From NCBI GenBank assembly GCA_016946835.1, contig JACVTC010000149.1, positions 382,501 to 409,229 of the forward strand: 26,729 bases of DNA, written 5' to 3'. The notes under the pieces are model-generated. The model was not told where the DNA came from. It saw only the letters and a program-made list of their open reading frames with translations, and searched no databases. This stretch comes from Neocallimastix lanati (nom. inval.) (taxonomy: Eukaryota > Neocallimastigomycota > Neocallimastigomycetes > Neocallimastigales > Neocallimastigaceae). Positions 1 to 10,362 of the stretch are shown here, one piece after another (position 1 is the first letter of the stretch; every line of letters begins with the position of its first letter). The translations under genes and the position numbers were made by a program.

Positions 1-1
1 T

Positions 2-585
2 TACACTATAGAATTCAAAGAAGAAATAGATAAATTAAAAAAACAAAATCGATTTAAAAGAACTTTAAATTTATTTAAAAATAAAGAAAAATTGGATGAA
101 GTAATTATAATAACATTAATAAAAAATAAATAATATTTTTTTTTTCTCTTAATTTTAATAACTTATTTATATTATTCATTATATACGAAAAAAAAAAATG
201 AATATAACAGTTTATAGAAAAATTCAATATGATTGAGAAAGAACTTACCTTTGATATTTTTATGGTTATAAGAGATGATTATGAACCAAAACAAAAACTG
301 GCTGAACAAGAAGAATATATGATAATTTTTGTTGAAATTTTTAGAAGTAAGATTATCACACTTTCAGTTAAATCCTCTGATACCATTAAAAATGTTAAAA
401 ATAAAATTCAAAATGAAACAGATATTCCACCAAAACGACAACTAATTTTTTATACTCCGCCAACAGAATTTCTACCAGATATAAATAAAACTTTTGGATT
501 AGAAGATGAACGTACCCTTTCTTACTACAACATTCAAGAGGGATCTACTCTTGATCTCCATACGCCATATTTTTTTTCCTTTTAA
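2..585 (+). CDS. Ubiquitin-like domain protein, 3' part of a gene (two exons visible)
   Basis: Predicted exons are 2-100 and 211-585. Position 2 starts a codon, and the gene runs off the left edge. The intron (101-210, phase 0) begins GTAATTATAA and ends AACAG, like the AKR introns here. Splicing joins two open stretches in one frame, giving a charged helical segment rich in Lys, Glu and Leu followed by a ubiquitin-like domain. The domain starts at the Met encoded at 319. It keeps the IFV start, the SSDTI-NVK-KIQ helix, IPP, LIF, and the RTLS-YNIQ-GSTLDLH end. Compared with ubiquitin, Lys6, Lys33 and Lys63 are replaced, while Lys11, Lys27 and Lys29 are kept. About 15 residues replace the Lys48 loop. 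The C-terminus is PYFFSF, with no LRLRGG tail, so conjugation through a C-terminal glycine is not possible. It is more likely a fixed ubiquitin-fold module than a modifier. If the intron is not used, the reading frame is Met229-585 (118 aa) and exon 1 would end at the stop at 131-133. Confidence 0.7.
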
Positions 586-1135
586 TAATTTTTTTTTTTC
601 CTTTTAATTATTATTACCCAAATTTTTATTATTTTTTTTTTTTTTTTTTTATTTTTTTATACATATCTTATATATTGAAATATTAAAATACATGTGCAAA
701 CAAGAATAAATAAATAAATAAATAAAAATCAATAATAATAAATAATTAATTAATTAATAATAATAAATAAATAAATAAAAATCAATAATAATTAATATAA
801 ATCCCTATAAATATTAATTATAATATAATGAATGAGTAATAATAGTTCTAATAGTAATATACAGAAATATAAAAATACACCCGGTGTAAATGAATAACTA
901 TGAAGTTGTATAATTAATTGTGAAATAAAAGTATTTATGTAGATATGTAGTATATTTAGGATATATAGAGGACATAGAGGGATATTGAAATATATAGTTA
1001 TATAATAATAAACAATAATTAATAAAATCAAGGTAATTTTATTTTTTTAAGACATACCTTTTTTTTAAAAAAAAAAAAAAAAAACTCAATAATCATCTTT
1101 ATCTTTCTCAAAAATAACTATTTACTAATATAACA

Positions 1136-1169
<34 letters not shown>

Positions 1170-1315
1170 AATGACAAAAATTGGATAATAATAATAATAA
1201 AAGAAAATAAAAAAAAAAAAAAGATAATGATAATATACTTTACCAGTTAACCTTAACCACCATCTACCGAAAACCATAAAACCTTTGTTCAGGAAAAATC
1301 CGGAAAAAGGTCAAA
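586..1315. other. AT-rich spacer without a supported gene
   Basis: Homopolymers (A30 at about 1138-1167), TAAA/AATA microsatellite runs and plain AT-rich sequence. Two stretches (about 707-733 and 766-793) repeat the same pattern of ATAA units ending in an AAAAATCAATAATAAT-type tail, a local duplication. The open frames are rich in Ile, Tyr and Leu and look like by-products of composition. From about 1240 the composition becomes less AT-rich, leading into the tRNA-derived fragment. Confidence 0.6.
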
Positions 1316-1355
1316 GGGCGGGTATTCGAACCAGGAGCCTTAATGCTCTAAGACA
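1316..1355 (-). pseudogene. tRNA-derived fragment with pol III B-box (SINE-like or tRNA relic)
   Basis: Read on the minus strand, this contains GGTTCGAATACC (1321-1332), a near-perfect B-box/T-loop, preceded by CTTAGAGCATTAAGGCT, which looks like the end of a D-arm (GAGC) running into an anticodon stem. The rest of the anticodon arm and the variable region are missing. The T-stem no longer closes and no matching acceptor stem flanks it, so this is not a working tRNA. The surrounding 1240-1350 is clearly richer in G and C than its neighbours, as expected for a tRNA-derived SINE head or an old tRNA copy. No A-box is visible further upstream. Confidence 0.4.
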
Positions 1356-1537
1356 CAACATTATTTATTTATTGGTTAAAAAAAAATATATAATGCGGTA
1401 ATTAATTATAAATATTTTAAGCCACATTGCGAAATGCACACTTGCGAAATGATATACCTTCTTATAAAATAGAATAATTTTATATATACACATATTCTTC
1501 AGTAAACCAATTTATTCATTATAGAATAACTAGGTTT

Positions 1538-1759
1538 AAGGGGGAATGTTAGAATTGGTGAAATGTATGAAGAATAAGCTTTAAATGTAATGAAACATAT
1601 GGTAATATAAATAATAGATAGGCCACAATGTATAAATATAAATGCATTTAATTTAGAATAATTAAGTTTATAAAAACTCTTTATCATAAAGTATATTAAT
1701 AAAATTGACATAATTAAAAAACCAAAAATTCCTGACTCTTAATAATAATAATATTAACA
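1538..1759 (+). mobile_element. Probable Ty1/copia-type 3' LTR with polypurine tract (remnant)
   Basis: AAGGGGGAA at 1538-1546 is a polypurine tract. It is followed directly by TGTTAGAATTGG, a start common to copia-type LTRs. A matching end, TTAACA at 1754-1759, gives TGTTA/TAACA terminal inverted repeats around about 213 bp. A TATA-like stretch (TTTATAAAAAC) sits near 1668. No copia pol frame survives upstream, and no 5' LTR is in the window. The end is uncertain because it lies inside an AAT-rich run. Confidence 0.4.
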
Positions 1760-1863
1760 ATAATAATTATAATAATAAAAATGATAATAATAATAATAAT
1801 AATTATAATAATAAAAATGATAATAATAATAAAAATGATAATAATAATAATAATAAAAATAAA

Positions 1864-1928
<65 letters not shown>

Positions 1929-1980
1929 TAATAATAAATGATAATAATAATAAAAATGATAATAATAATAATAAAAATAA
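1739..1980. repeat. AAT trinucleotide microsatellite
   Basis: Nearly continuous (AAT)n, broken by AAAAATGAT units; the purest part is about 1866-1925. In one frame it would encode an Asn/Asp/Lys run, in another a poly-Ile run. It abuts and probably overruns the right end of the LTR remnant. Confidence 0.9.
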
Positions 1981-2232
1981 AATTTTATTTCTTTATACAG
2001 CTTTCATTTTTCATCATCTGAATCTGTTCATTCATCTGTTTTTCTCTAAAAAAAAAAAAAATGATTTATTTAATGCGAATGTTATGATCTTCTTCTTCTT
2101 CATTTTTTTCTTTCTTTATTTTATTGATAATTTTTTTTTTCTTTTCCCCTTTTTGATTGTTCTTTTTTTTTTTTTTTTTTTTTTATTTTATTTTATTTTT
2201 ATTTTTATCAATTTTTGTCATTTTTTGTTAAG

Positions 2233-2428
2233 TCAATCCATTTATTATAATGAATTTGAAATGAATGAAAAAACAAATAAATTGAATGTTTTAAGTACTG
2301 CTGTTTCCCCCCTATCAATTTGTAAATCTAAAGAATTTGAGAAATAAAAAAAAAAAAAAAAAAATGATGTAAAAAAAAATGATGTACCAAGTGAACCTAA
2401 TGAACTTTCTTTGAAATTGAAGGTATAA
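2233..2428 (+). pseudogene. Coding-like remnant of unknown function, one in-frame stop
   Basis: After a long T-rich tract ending TTTTTTGTTAAG (a plausible 3' splice site) comes a stretch with ordinary amino-acid variety, encoding peptides such as NEKTNKLNVLSTAVSPLSI. It stops at TAA 2345-2347. The same frame resumes after a poly-A run as a Lys run, NDV repeats and SEPNELSLKLK, and ends at TAA 2426-2428. Frame continuity across the stop and poly-A run suggests an exon of a decayed or mis-sequenced gene. AAG|GTATAA near 2422 could be a donor instead of the end. No domain is recognised. Confidence 0.3.
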
Positions 2429-2432
2429 AGCT

Positions 2433-2468
2433 TCACTTCACGGATGATTAGTATTGATTTTGAAGTGA
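2433..2468. other. 8-bp perfect foldback in a GC-richer patch
   Basis: TCACTTCA (2433-2440) and TGAAGTGA (2461-2468) form a perfect stem around a 20-nt loop. CACGGATGATT just inside the left arm recurs with one change, as CACGGATAATT, near 2478. No gene is recognised. Confidence 0.4.
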
Positions 2469-2529
2469 TGTCAAGAACACGGATAATTCGGTAAGTCAGA
2501 AGAATATCCTAAGAAAAATACACATGGTT

Positions 2530-2940
2530 TTTGTATTATTTTCAAAATTTCCTTGTTGGTATATATTTTATTTTATTTTATTTTTTTTTTTTTATTAAAA
2601 TTTAACTCTATTATATTACTTCACTATTTATTTTATTTTATTTTATTTTTATTAATACTTTACTCTTTTATATTACTTCACTATTTTTTTTTTTTTTTAA
2701 AAAAAAAAAAATTAATAATATATATATATATATATATCATAATTATATATAACACAATATTATAATTATAATTATTTATTATTTAAATAATTATAAAATA
2801 TATGATATTCAAAAAATATATATATATATTTTAATTAAAAAACTGTAAAAGTAGGATAAGGAATAAATGATGATGATGATGATGATGATAATGATGATAA
2901 GGTATATCAAAAATAGGATAGATTGTAATTTGACTAAAAA

Positions 2941-2993
<53 letters not shown>

Positions 2994-3356
2994 TCAGTGT
3001 ATTTATTATTTATAAGACTCTAATTCTCTTAACAAATCATTATGATGAATATACTAAAACTTTTTTTTTTTTTTTTTTGGAAAAAGTATCTTTATTTGAA
3101 TTTTTTTTATAAGGAAATAAAGATACAGTAGAAGAAGTAGATATATAAAATTATCACTTGAATTTTGGTTATAATCTATTAATTTCTCAAAATTTTCATT
3201 AGTAGATTTCATTTATATTTATTTTTTTAACTAAATAAAGTAAATATATAAACAAATGATAAGTAAAATCATACATAATTTATAACTTTATTTTTATTCT
3301 ATTATTTTTAAAAAATCTTATAAATATATATATATACATATATATTAACTATAAAT

Positions 3357-3399
<43 letters not shown>

Positions 3400-3640
3400 A
3401 CTTAAAATCTAATGTCAAAAAAAAAAAAATATATATATATATATATATAAATAGATATATATAAATTATTTGCAATACTAATTTTTATTTATTTTAAATA
3501 CATATTTATAATACATTCATTTAAAAAAAAAAACAGATATATATATATATATGAATATGAATATTATTATTATATTATTATAGTTGCTATATTTTTATTA
3601 TTATTACTATTATTTGGTTTACCTTTCTTTTGTTATTAAC

Positions 3641-3678
<38 letters not shown>

Positions 3679-3809
3679 CATTTGGATTTTACATTGAAGA
3701 CTGAATAAAGATAAATTAAAAAATAAAAGGAAAATAAAAAAAAACTTTTTTTTTTTCTTTCTTTTTTTTTTTTTTTTCTTTTTCTTTTATTCTTAAATTT
3801 TGTTTAAAT
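2530..3809. other. AT-rich spacer with microsatellites
   Basis: Contains duplicated TTTTA-rich blocks (about 2565-2690), (AT)n tracts at about 2720, 3367 and 3430, a (TGA)n tract at 2867-2900, poly-A of about 37 nt at 2942-2978 and poly-T of about 32 nt near 3642-3673. The short open frames are low-complexity. A minus-strand AATAAA at 3786-3791, about 20 nt past the AKR copy 1 stop, is a plausible polyadenylation signal for that gene. Confidence 0.6.
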
Positions 3810-4209
3810 TTAATCACCAAGATCTGGGAATAAGTTTTTACCGAACATTTGACCTAAACCAGTTCTTTGTCTGAAAGTAATACCGTTCACCTTATCAAAA
3901 TCTTCCTGACTAAGTTCAACAATTTGGAAATTTTCTTTTATTCTCGATGGAGTTACAGATTTTGGAATGACTTTTAAATATTTAATTAATATATATATAT
4001 ATATATATATAAAGGAGTATGATATGATGAAGATAAAAATTAATAATATATTTAGTTAATTTTATATTATATATATTAATTAATAATATAAAAATATACA
4101 ATATATTATTATCATATATAATAATAATGACAAAAAATTAAAAAAAAAAAAAAAAATAAAAAATAAAAAATAAAAAAGTAACTATATATATATTACTATA
4201 TACTATTTA

Positions 4210-4272
<63 letters not shown>

Positions 4273-4677
4273 TTATATTAAAAAAAAAAGTTTTAATTTT
4301 TATCTATTAATTAATCTTTACCAACAACATTTCTTTGGGCATTCCAAGAAAGAACTACTTGAGCAGGAGTTAAATGATTCTTTTCAGCGACTTCCTTGAT
4401 AATTGGATCAACAAGAACCTTTGGATTTGTTCTTGGACCAAGTGGACAGTAAGCAGTAACTTGAATATCATTATCATGACAAAACTTGACTAATTTATGT
4501 TGTGGAAGATATGGATGATTTTCAACCTTTAAAAATAATTTAAAATAGCAATAATAAATAAATAAATAAATAAAAATAAAAATATTATAAACAATAAATA
4601 TGAATCAAATGAAATAATAATCAATAATTATGGTATAATTTAAATAAATAAAAATTTATCATGAAATTATGTCTTTT

Positions 4678-4723
<46 letters not shown>

Positions 4724-5682
4724 AACATCTTTATATATATAATCCTAAAATAAATGAATTACTTGATTCATAACTGGTTTAACTTCAGCCTTGTTTAATA
4801 AGTCTTGTAATTTTTCAATATTGAAATTTGAAACACCAATAGACTTTGCCTTACCAGCTTTATATAATTCCTTTTATTTATATTTATATTTATATTTATA
4901 TTTATATTAATATTTATATTAATATTATTAAAATATATTAATATTTTTTTATTATTAATTAAAGTAATTATTTATTTATATTTTATCATTATTAATAACA
5001 GCAATTATTATAATATTTTTAGATAAAGTCAATATAAAATGCATATTTTATTATAATATCATTATATATTTATTTATTTACTTATTTATTTATTTATTAA
5101 TTTATTTATTAATGAATTAATTAATTATACGAAAATATTATTAGCTTTATTGACTTACTTCCATCTTTTTCCAAGTATCAATAATTGGAACGTCTTCCAA
5201 AGCACCACCGAAAATTGGACCATTAGGATCTTGAGCTGCTGGCCAATGAATTAAATAAAGATCGACATAATCTAAACCTAAATCCTAAAACATTCAAAAA
5301 ATAATATAAATTTTTAAATGTACATATATAAAATAAAATAAATATAAATATAAATAGGAAAAAATTAAATATATATATTAATTATACAATGAATAAAATT
5401 TTAATACAGTATATAATAAATAAATAAATAAATAAATAAAAATATATATATATATATATAATAATAAAAATGATTTGAAATTAAAAAATAATAAATGTAT
5501 AATATTAATAATTATTAAAACATGACAAATAAAAATAATAATTAGAATTAAAATAAAAATTTAAATATAGAATATATATAATATTTCTTATAATAAATAT
5601 TCTTCTTTTGTTTTGTTTTGTTATATATATATATAAATATATTTTTTTTTTTTGTTTGTTTGTTTGCTTTTTGTTTTTTTAC

Positions 5683-5737
<55 letters not shown>

Positions 5738-5752
5738 CATTTTGTCTGTTTG

Positions 5753-5791
<39 letters not shown>

Positions 5792-6410
5792 ATTATCTTA
5801 TCTTACATTTAAGGTTTTTTCAATACCCTTGGCAACTAATTCTGGACGATGGTAAGTATTCCATAATTTAGAAGTAATGAAAAGATCTTCCCGTTTAACA
5901 ATTCCTTCTTGAATGGCTTCTTTAATAGCTTGTCCAACCTCTTTTTCATTGTTATCTTTTATTTAAAATATAATTTATATATATAAATTAAAATAAATAT
6001 TTTTTAAAAAAAAAAATAAAAATACATATATATATATGTATTTTAATAATTATTAATTAAATTTATAAAAAAAAAAATAGTAATAATAACAATAATAAAA
6101 GGTTTCATTAATTTCAAAATATATATATATATATATACTTACAACATAAGGCACAGTCAATATGTCTATATCCTAACTTTAATGCTGTTTTAACAGCATC
6201 AGTTACTTCATTTGGTTTAGATAAGACTATATATATAATGGTTTTATTAATAAATATTTAGTAAATTTATTTTATTTATTTAAATATTAAATATAATAAT
6301 ATAATAAATATTAAATAAATAATGATATATATATATATATAATTACAAGTTCCTAAACCGATAATTGGCATTTTTATGCCATTGTTTAAAGTAATAACTT
6401 TTCTGTTCAT
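3810..6410 (-). CDS. Aldo-keto reductase, copy 1 (7 exons, 298 aa)
   Basis: Exons in coding order: 6410-6347, 6226-6143, 5955-5807, 5284-5159, 4870-4763, 4526-4322, 3970-3810. They total 897 nt with no internal stop, and all six introns (120-522 nt) are GT-AG. The product is a soluble NAD(P)H-dependent oxidoreductase of the aldose/xylose reductase type that reduces carbonyls to alcohols. Residue landmarks: MPIIGLGT at 14-21, GYRHIDCA with catalytic Asp45, Tyr50, Lys79 in ITSKLW, His112 in LIHWP, GVSNF after residue 150, and [13 protein letters not shown] at 247-259, the NADPH 2'-phosphate loop. The length is close to the usual 300-320. It is the 3'-most of three tandem paralogues. Intron 6 is not optional: reading through it gives a stop (Gly-Lys-Asp-stop) and loses the C-terminal cofactor loop. 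The physiological substrate cannot be told from sequence. Confidence 0.93.
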
Positions 6411-6572
6411 TTTGTTAGTTTTAAATTTTAATATTTTTTATTAAAAGAATAATATATATTTATATTTTTTATATATATATTTTCTTTTCTTTTTGCAATT
6501 ATTTATTTCTTCATAAATAATATGGCAAAAATAAAAAAAAATTAAAATAAAAAAAATAGAAATAGAAATTTA

Positions 6573-6720
6573 TTTATATACCATATTATTAATTAATAGA
6601 ATGAGATATTATGTGTATAAACTTAAATATAGACTTATAATATGTTTAATGTATGATTTAACCCAGAGAATTCATTCTATCATTTATTATTTAATAATTA
6701 TTTTTATATGGTATATATAA
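6573..6720. mobile_element. MITE-like foldback in the AKR copy 1 promoter
   Basis: TATATACCATAT (6575-6586) is matched by its perfect reverse complement at 6706-6717. Inside these arms, TAGAATGA near 6597 pairs with TCATTCTA near 6672-6679. The arrangement is a 145-bp imperfect palindrome with no coding capacity, as in a miniature inverted-repeat element. No clear target duplication is visible, since the flanks are simple AT. Confidence 0.35.
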
Positions 6721-7146
6721 ATATATATATTCTTTTTATATGTATTAATATACTTTAATTTTAAATCTATATATGTATATTTATTGTAATTATTAGTTTA
6801 CAATTTCATTTCTCCTGTTTTTAAATAATGATTCGAATGTAAATTTTGATACTATTATTAATTTACACTAACCATTCAACACGTATTAATAATATTAATA
6901 ATAACTTTTATATACATATACCTATATATATTGAATATTTTTATGATATAAAATATATTATTATATTTTATATCTTTTATTTATTTCATTCACTACCCTC
7001 AATGCTACATATAATAATTATTCATAGATATACATACAGTGTATATAATTAAATTTATATTGCTTCATTCATACATCCTATTCTTTTCTCTTTTTTTTTT
7101 TTTTTTTATTTCTTTTAATTTTCTTCTTCTTTAAAGTTGATTATTA

Positions 7147-7180
7147 TTGCGGAATTTTTCCGTTTTGTTCACTTTTTTTT
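7147..7180 (-). promoter_or_regulatory. Shared upstream element, copy near AKR copy 1
   Basis: On the gene strand this reads GTGAACAAAACGGAAAAATT followed by CCGCAA, preceded by an A-run. Its core is CGG-N7-CCG, the half-site arrangement bound by Zn2Cys6 fungal activators. A near copy sits upstream of AKR copy 2 at 10551-10585. It lies about 740 bp upstream of the copy 1 ATG. The conservation is seen directly; the binding role is inference. Confidence 0.45.
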
Positions 7181-8262
7181 TTAGTAAATATTAAATGTCA
7201 AATTAAAAAATTTTAATTAATTATTTAATTTATACATTTATGTCAAGAAAAAAAAAAGAATTTATATAATAAAATAAATCATTAATAAATGAATAATCAA
7301 AATAAATAAATAAATAATAAATAAATTTTATTTTATAATAAATTATTTATTATTTACTAATTATTATTATTAAGAAATGAAATCATCCATTCCTTTTATT
7401 TGTTATCTAATCTCGAACCATTAAATTTTTAAATTTTTATTAAAATTGTTTATTTATTATCCCATTTTCATTATTGATTTATTCCATTATTAACTATTTA
7501 TTATTTATTATTTATTTAATTATTATTCCATTATTTATTATTCATTATTTATTATTATTTATTATTTAATTATTTAATTATTTATTTATTATTATTTATT
7601 ATTAAATATTAATTAATTATGTATATTTAAGTATAGACAAGTTAATTTATATATTTTCATATTCAATAGTATAAAAACTATCAAACTTAGTACCATAGCA
7701 TTAAATAAAGATTATTATAGGAATAATTAAGTATTTCTTTTTTTTTAAAGACAATGACAAATAATTTAGTAAAATTTTAATATATTATTCAAATAAATAT
7801 TATTACTATATTTAAATATTTATAAAGTTTCCAAAAAAAAAAAAAAATTTTTTTTTCAAAATAAATAAAAACTATTATATGGCCAATATTTAATTACAGC
7901 AATAACAATTTTACATAAAATATATATTAAATATATGTTTATAGGAATATTATAATATATGTTTATAGGAATATTATAATATATATATATATAAAAGGAG
8001 AAAAAGATCTATTTAAATTTAAAATTTATTGGCTATATATATATATTTTCTTATTATTTATTATATTTAAAATATAAAATTTATTATACATTCATTTTAT
8101 AGCTTTTTTTTTTTTTTTTTTAAAGATTTATTTTTTTTTTTGATTTTTTTTTTTCTTTATTTTGCTTTGATTTCTTTTTTTTTTTTTTTTTTTCCATTAT
8201 ATTTAATGATTTTGGAATTGTTAAGTCCTTATTTTGTAACTTTTTTTTATTTATTTATTTAT

Positions 8263-8424
8263 TTAAAAGTCACCATCATCTGGGAATAAACTTCTATCAG
8301 CACTTTTTCCTAAAATAGTTCTTTGTCTAGTAGTAATACTATTTATTTTATCAAAATCTTCCTTACTAAGTTCAACGGTATGTAAGTTTTCTTCAATTCT
8401 AGATGGAGTAACAGATTTTGGAAT

Positions 8425-8459
<35 letters not shown>

Positions 8460-8929
8460 CATTATTAGATAATAATTAGTAATATTATTAAAATGATAAA
8501 TAAATTATATTTTTATATATAATATATAATATAACAATATTATTATAAAAAATAATAATATATATATATTTATTAATAATTATATATATATATTAATACA
8601 TTATTTTTATTTTCTATTTAATAATTACCAATAACATTTCTTTGAATATTCCATGAAAGAATAACTTGAGCAGGTGTTAAATTATTCTTTTTAGCAATTT
8701 CAGTAATAATTGGATCTTCAAGAACTCTTGGATCGGTTTTTCTTCCAAGTGGACAATAAGCTGTAACTTGAAGACCATTATCATGACAGAATTTGACTAA
8801 CTTATGTTGTGGAAGATATGGATGATTTTCAACCTTTATATTTATAAAATTATAAAATTATATTATTAAATAATACAGAATATATTAATAATTAATATTG
8901 ATTTATTTCTTATAATGTTTTTTATGGCA

Positions 8930-8960
<31 letters not shown>

Positions 8961-10362
8961 TTTAAAATATATATATTTATATATATATATATATATATAT
9001 AAATAGTAATATTAATAATAACTTACTTGATCCATAACAGGTTTAATTTCAGCCTTTTCTAATAAATCCTTTAATCTATCAATATTGAAGTTAGAGACAC
9101 CAATGGATTTTGCCTTACCAGCTTTATATAATTCCTAATTTTTATTTTATATTTATTTATTTTTTTTTTTTTTTTAATTATAAAATTATTTTATTATTAT
9201 TAATTATAATCAAAATATTAATACTTTTTTCATTTTTTAACATTGAAATATATATATATATATTCTATAAATAGAGTGTTTATAAAATTTACTATAAATA
9301 ATTATAACTTTCATTTATTATCATTAATAAACTTACTTCCATTTTTCTCCAAGTATCAATAATTGGAACATCTTCGATTGGTCCATCGAAAAGAGGACCA
9401 TTAGGATCTTGAGCAGTTGGCCAATGAATTAAATAAAGATCAACATAATCTAAGCCTAAATTCTAAATTTAAAATAAAATTTAATAAAAAAAAATTTATA
9501 AATTATATATATTATTAATTTTTAATGAATAATTATATAAATTATTTAAAAAAAAAAAAAAAAAAAAAAAAAATTAAAAATAAAAATAAACATAAATATA
9601 TATGTATAAAAAAAAGATAATAATAAATAAATAAATAAATAAATAAATAAACTATTTAATTATAAATAAAATATTTTTGATATTCAATGAATTACATTTA
9701 AAGATTCTTCAATACCCTTGGCAACTAATTCTGGACGGTGAAAAGTATTCCATAATTTAGTAGTAACAAAAATATCTTCACGTTTAACAATTCCTTCTTG
9801 AATAGCTTCTTTAATACCTTGTCCAACCTCTTTTTCATTTTTATCTTTTTATCATGAAAATATAATTATTAATAAATTAATAAAAAAAAAAAAAAAATAA
9901 ATAAATAATAAATTAATTAATTATTGCAATTTAATTCTTAATATAAATATTAATTATAAAAATATAATAATAATAATTATAATTATTTTAATAATTATAT
10001 ATAAAATTAATGTAAATAAATAAATTATTTCAATGAAATTACTATTACTAACTAATTTAAAAATATATAATTATATATATAAATATTATATATTTACACA
10101 TGTAAGCACAATCAATATGTCTGTATCCCGCCTTTAAAGCAGTTTTAACAGCAGCTTTAACTTCATTTGGATCAGATCTATCTATAAAGATAATGAAAAA
10201 ATAATAAATATTTATTAATTTTTATGTTTCAATTTAATTAATGAATAATAAACAAATAAATAATAAAAATATTATATTCTTTTTTTTTTTATTACAAGTT
10301 CCTAAACCAATAATTGGCATTTTTTTGCCATTGTTTAAAGAAAGGACTTTGCTACTACTCAT
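8263..10362 (-). CDS. Aldo-keto reductase, copy 2 (7 exons, 300 aa)
   Basis: Exons in coding order: 10362-10296, 10181-10098, 9844-9696, 9462-9337, 9134-9027, 8833-8629, 8426-8263. They total 903 nt with an intact frame. Catalytic residues are Asp46, Tyr51, Lys80 and His113. GVSNF and [13 protein letters not shown] are present, predicting an NADPH-preferring reductase. Exons 2-6 have exactly the lengths of copy 1, and in the 50 residues encoded by exon 3 the two proteins agree at 42. Exon 1 has one extra codon (MSSSKVLSL), and the protein ends GDF instead of GD. The last intron's acceptor AG is preceded on the coding strand by about 31 A, with no pyrimidine tract. The substrate is unknown. 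It is likely the closest duplicate of copy 1. Confidence 0.93.

Larger units (their letters stand above)
6411..8262. other. Intergenic region upstream of AKR copy 1
   Basis: AT-rich spacer between AKR copies 1 and 2, holding the 5' flank of copy 1 and the 3' flank of copy 2. It contains the foldback at 6573-6720, the CGG-N7-CCG element at 7147-7180, TTATT-rich runs at 7490-7620 and a two-copy 24-bp tandem repeat near 7932-7980 (unit ATATGTTTATAGGAATATTA plus ATAAT-type end). The open frame at 6846-7052 is rich in Ile and Tyr with no recognisable domain, and is not accepted as a gene. Confidence 0.6.

Noticed and set aside
198-236. Short upstream ORF overlapping the ATG at 229
   Set aside because: It falls largely in the predicted intron 101-210, whose removal gives a continuous frame, so a uORF reading is unnecessary.
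1421-1455. Copia RNase H tail upstream of the LTR-like junction
   Set aside because: The repeated TTGCGAAATG phrase gave no convincing protein match in any frame.
1781-2232. Plus-strand open frame beginning with poly-Ile
   Set aside because: Encoded by the AAT microsatellite and T-runs; only the last part after 2233 has normal composition and is treated separately.
5608-5871. Overlapping short plus-strand frames with poly-Leu, Tyr, Ile and Phe
   Set aside because: They lie in intron 3 and exon 3 of AKR copy 1 on the opposite strand and come from (TTA)n and poly-T.
6846-7052. 68-aa plus-strand frame in the AKR copy 1 upstream region
   Set aside because: Rich in Ile and Tyr, with no domain, a non-ATG start and composition identical to the spacer.
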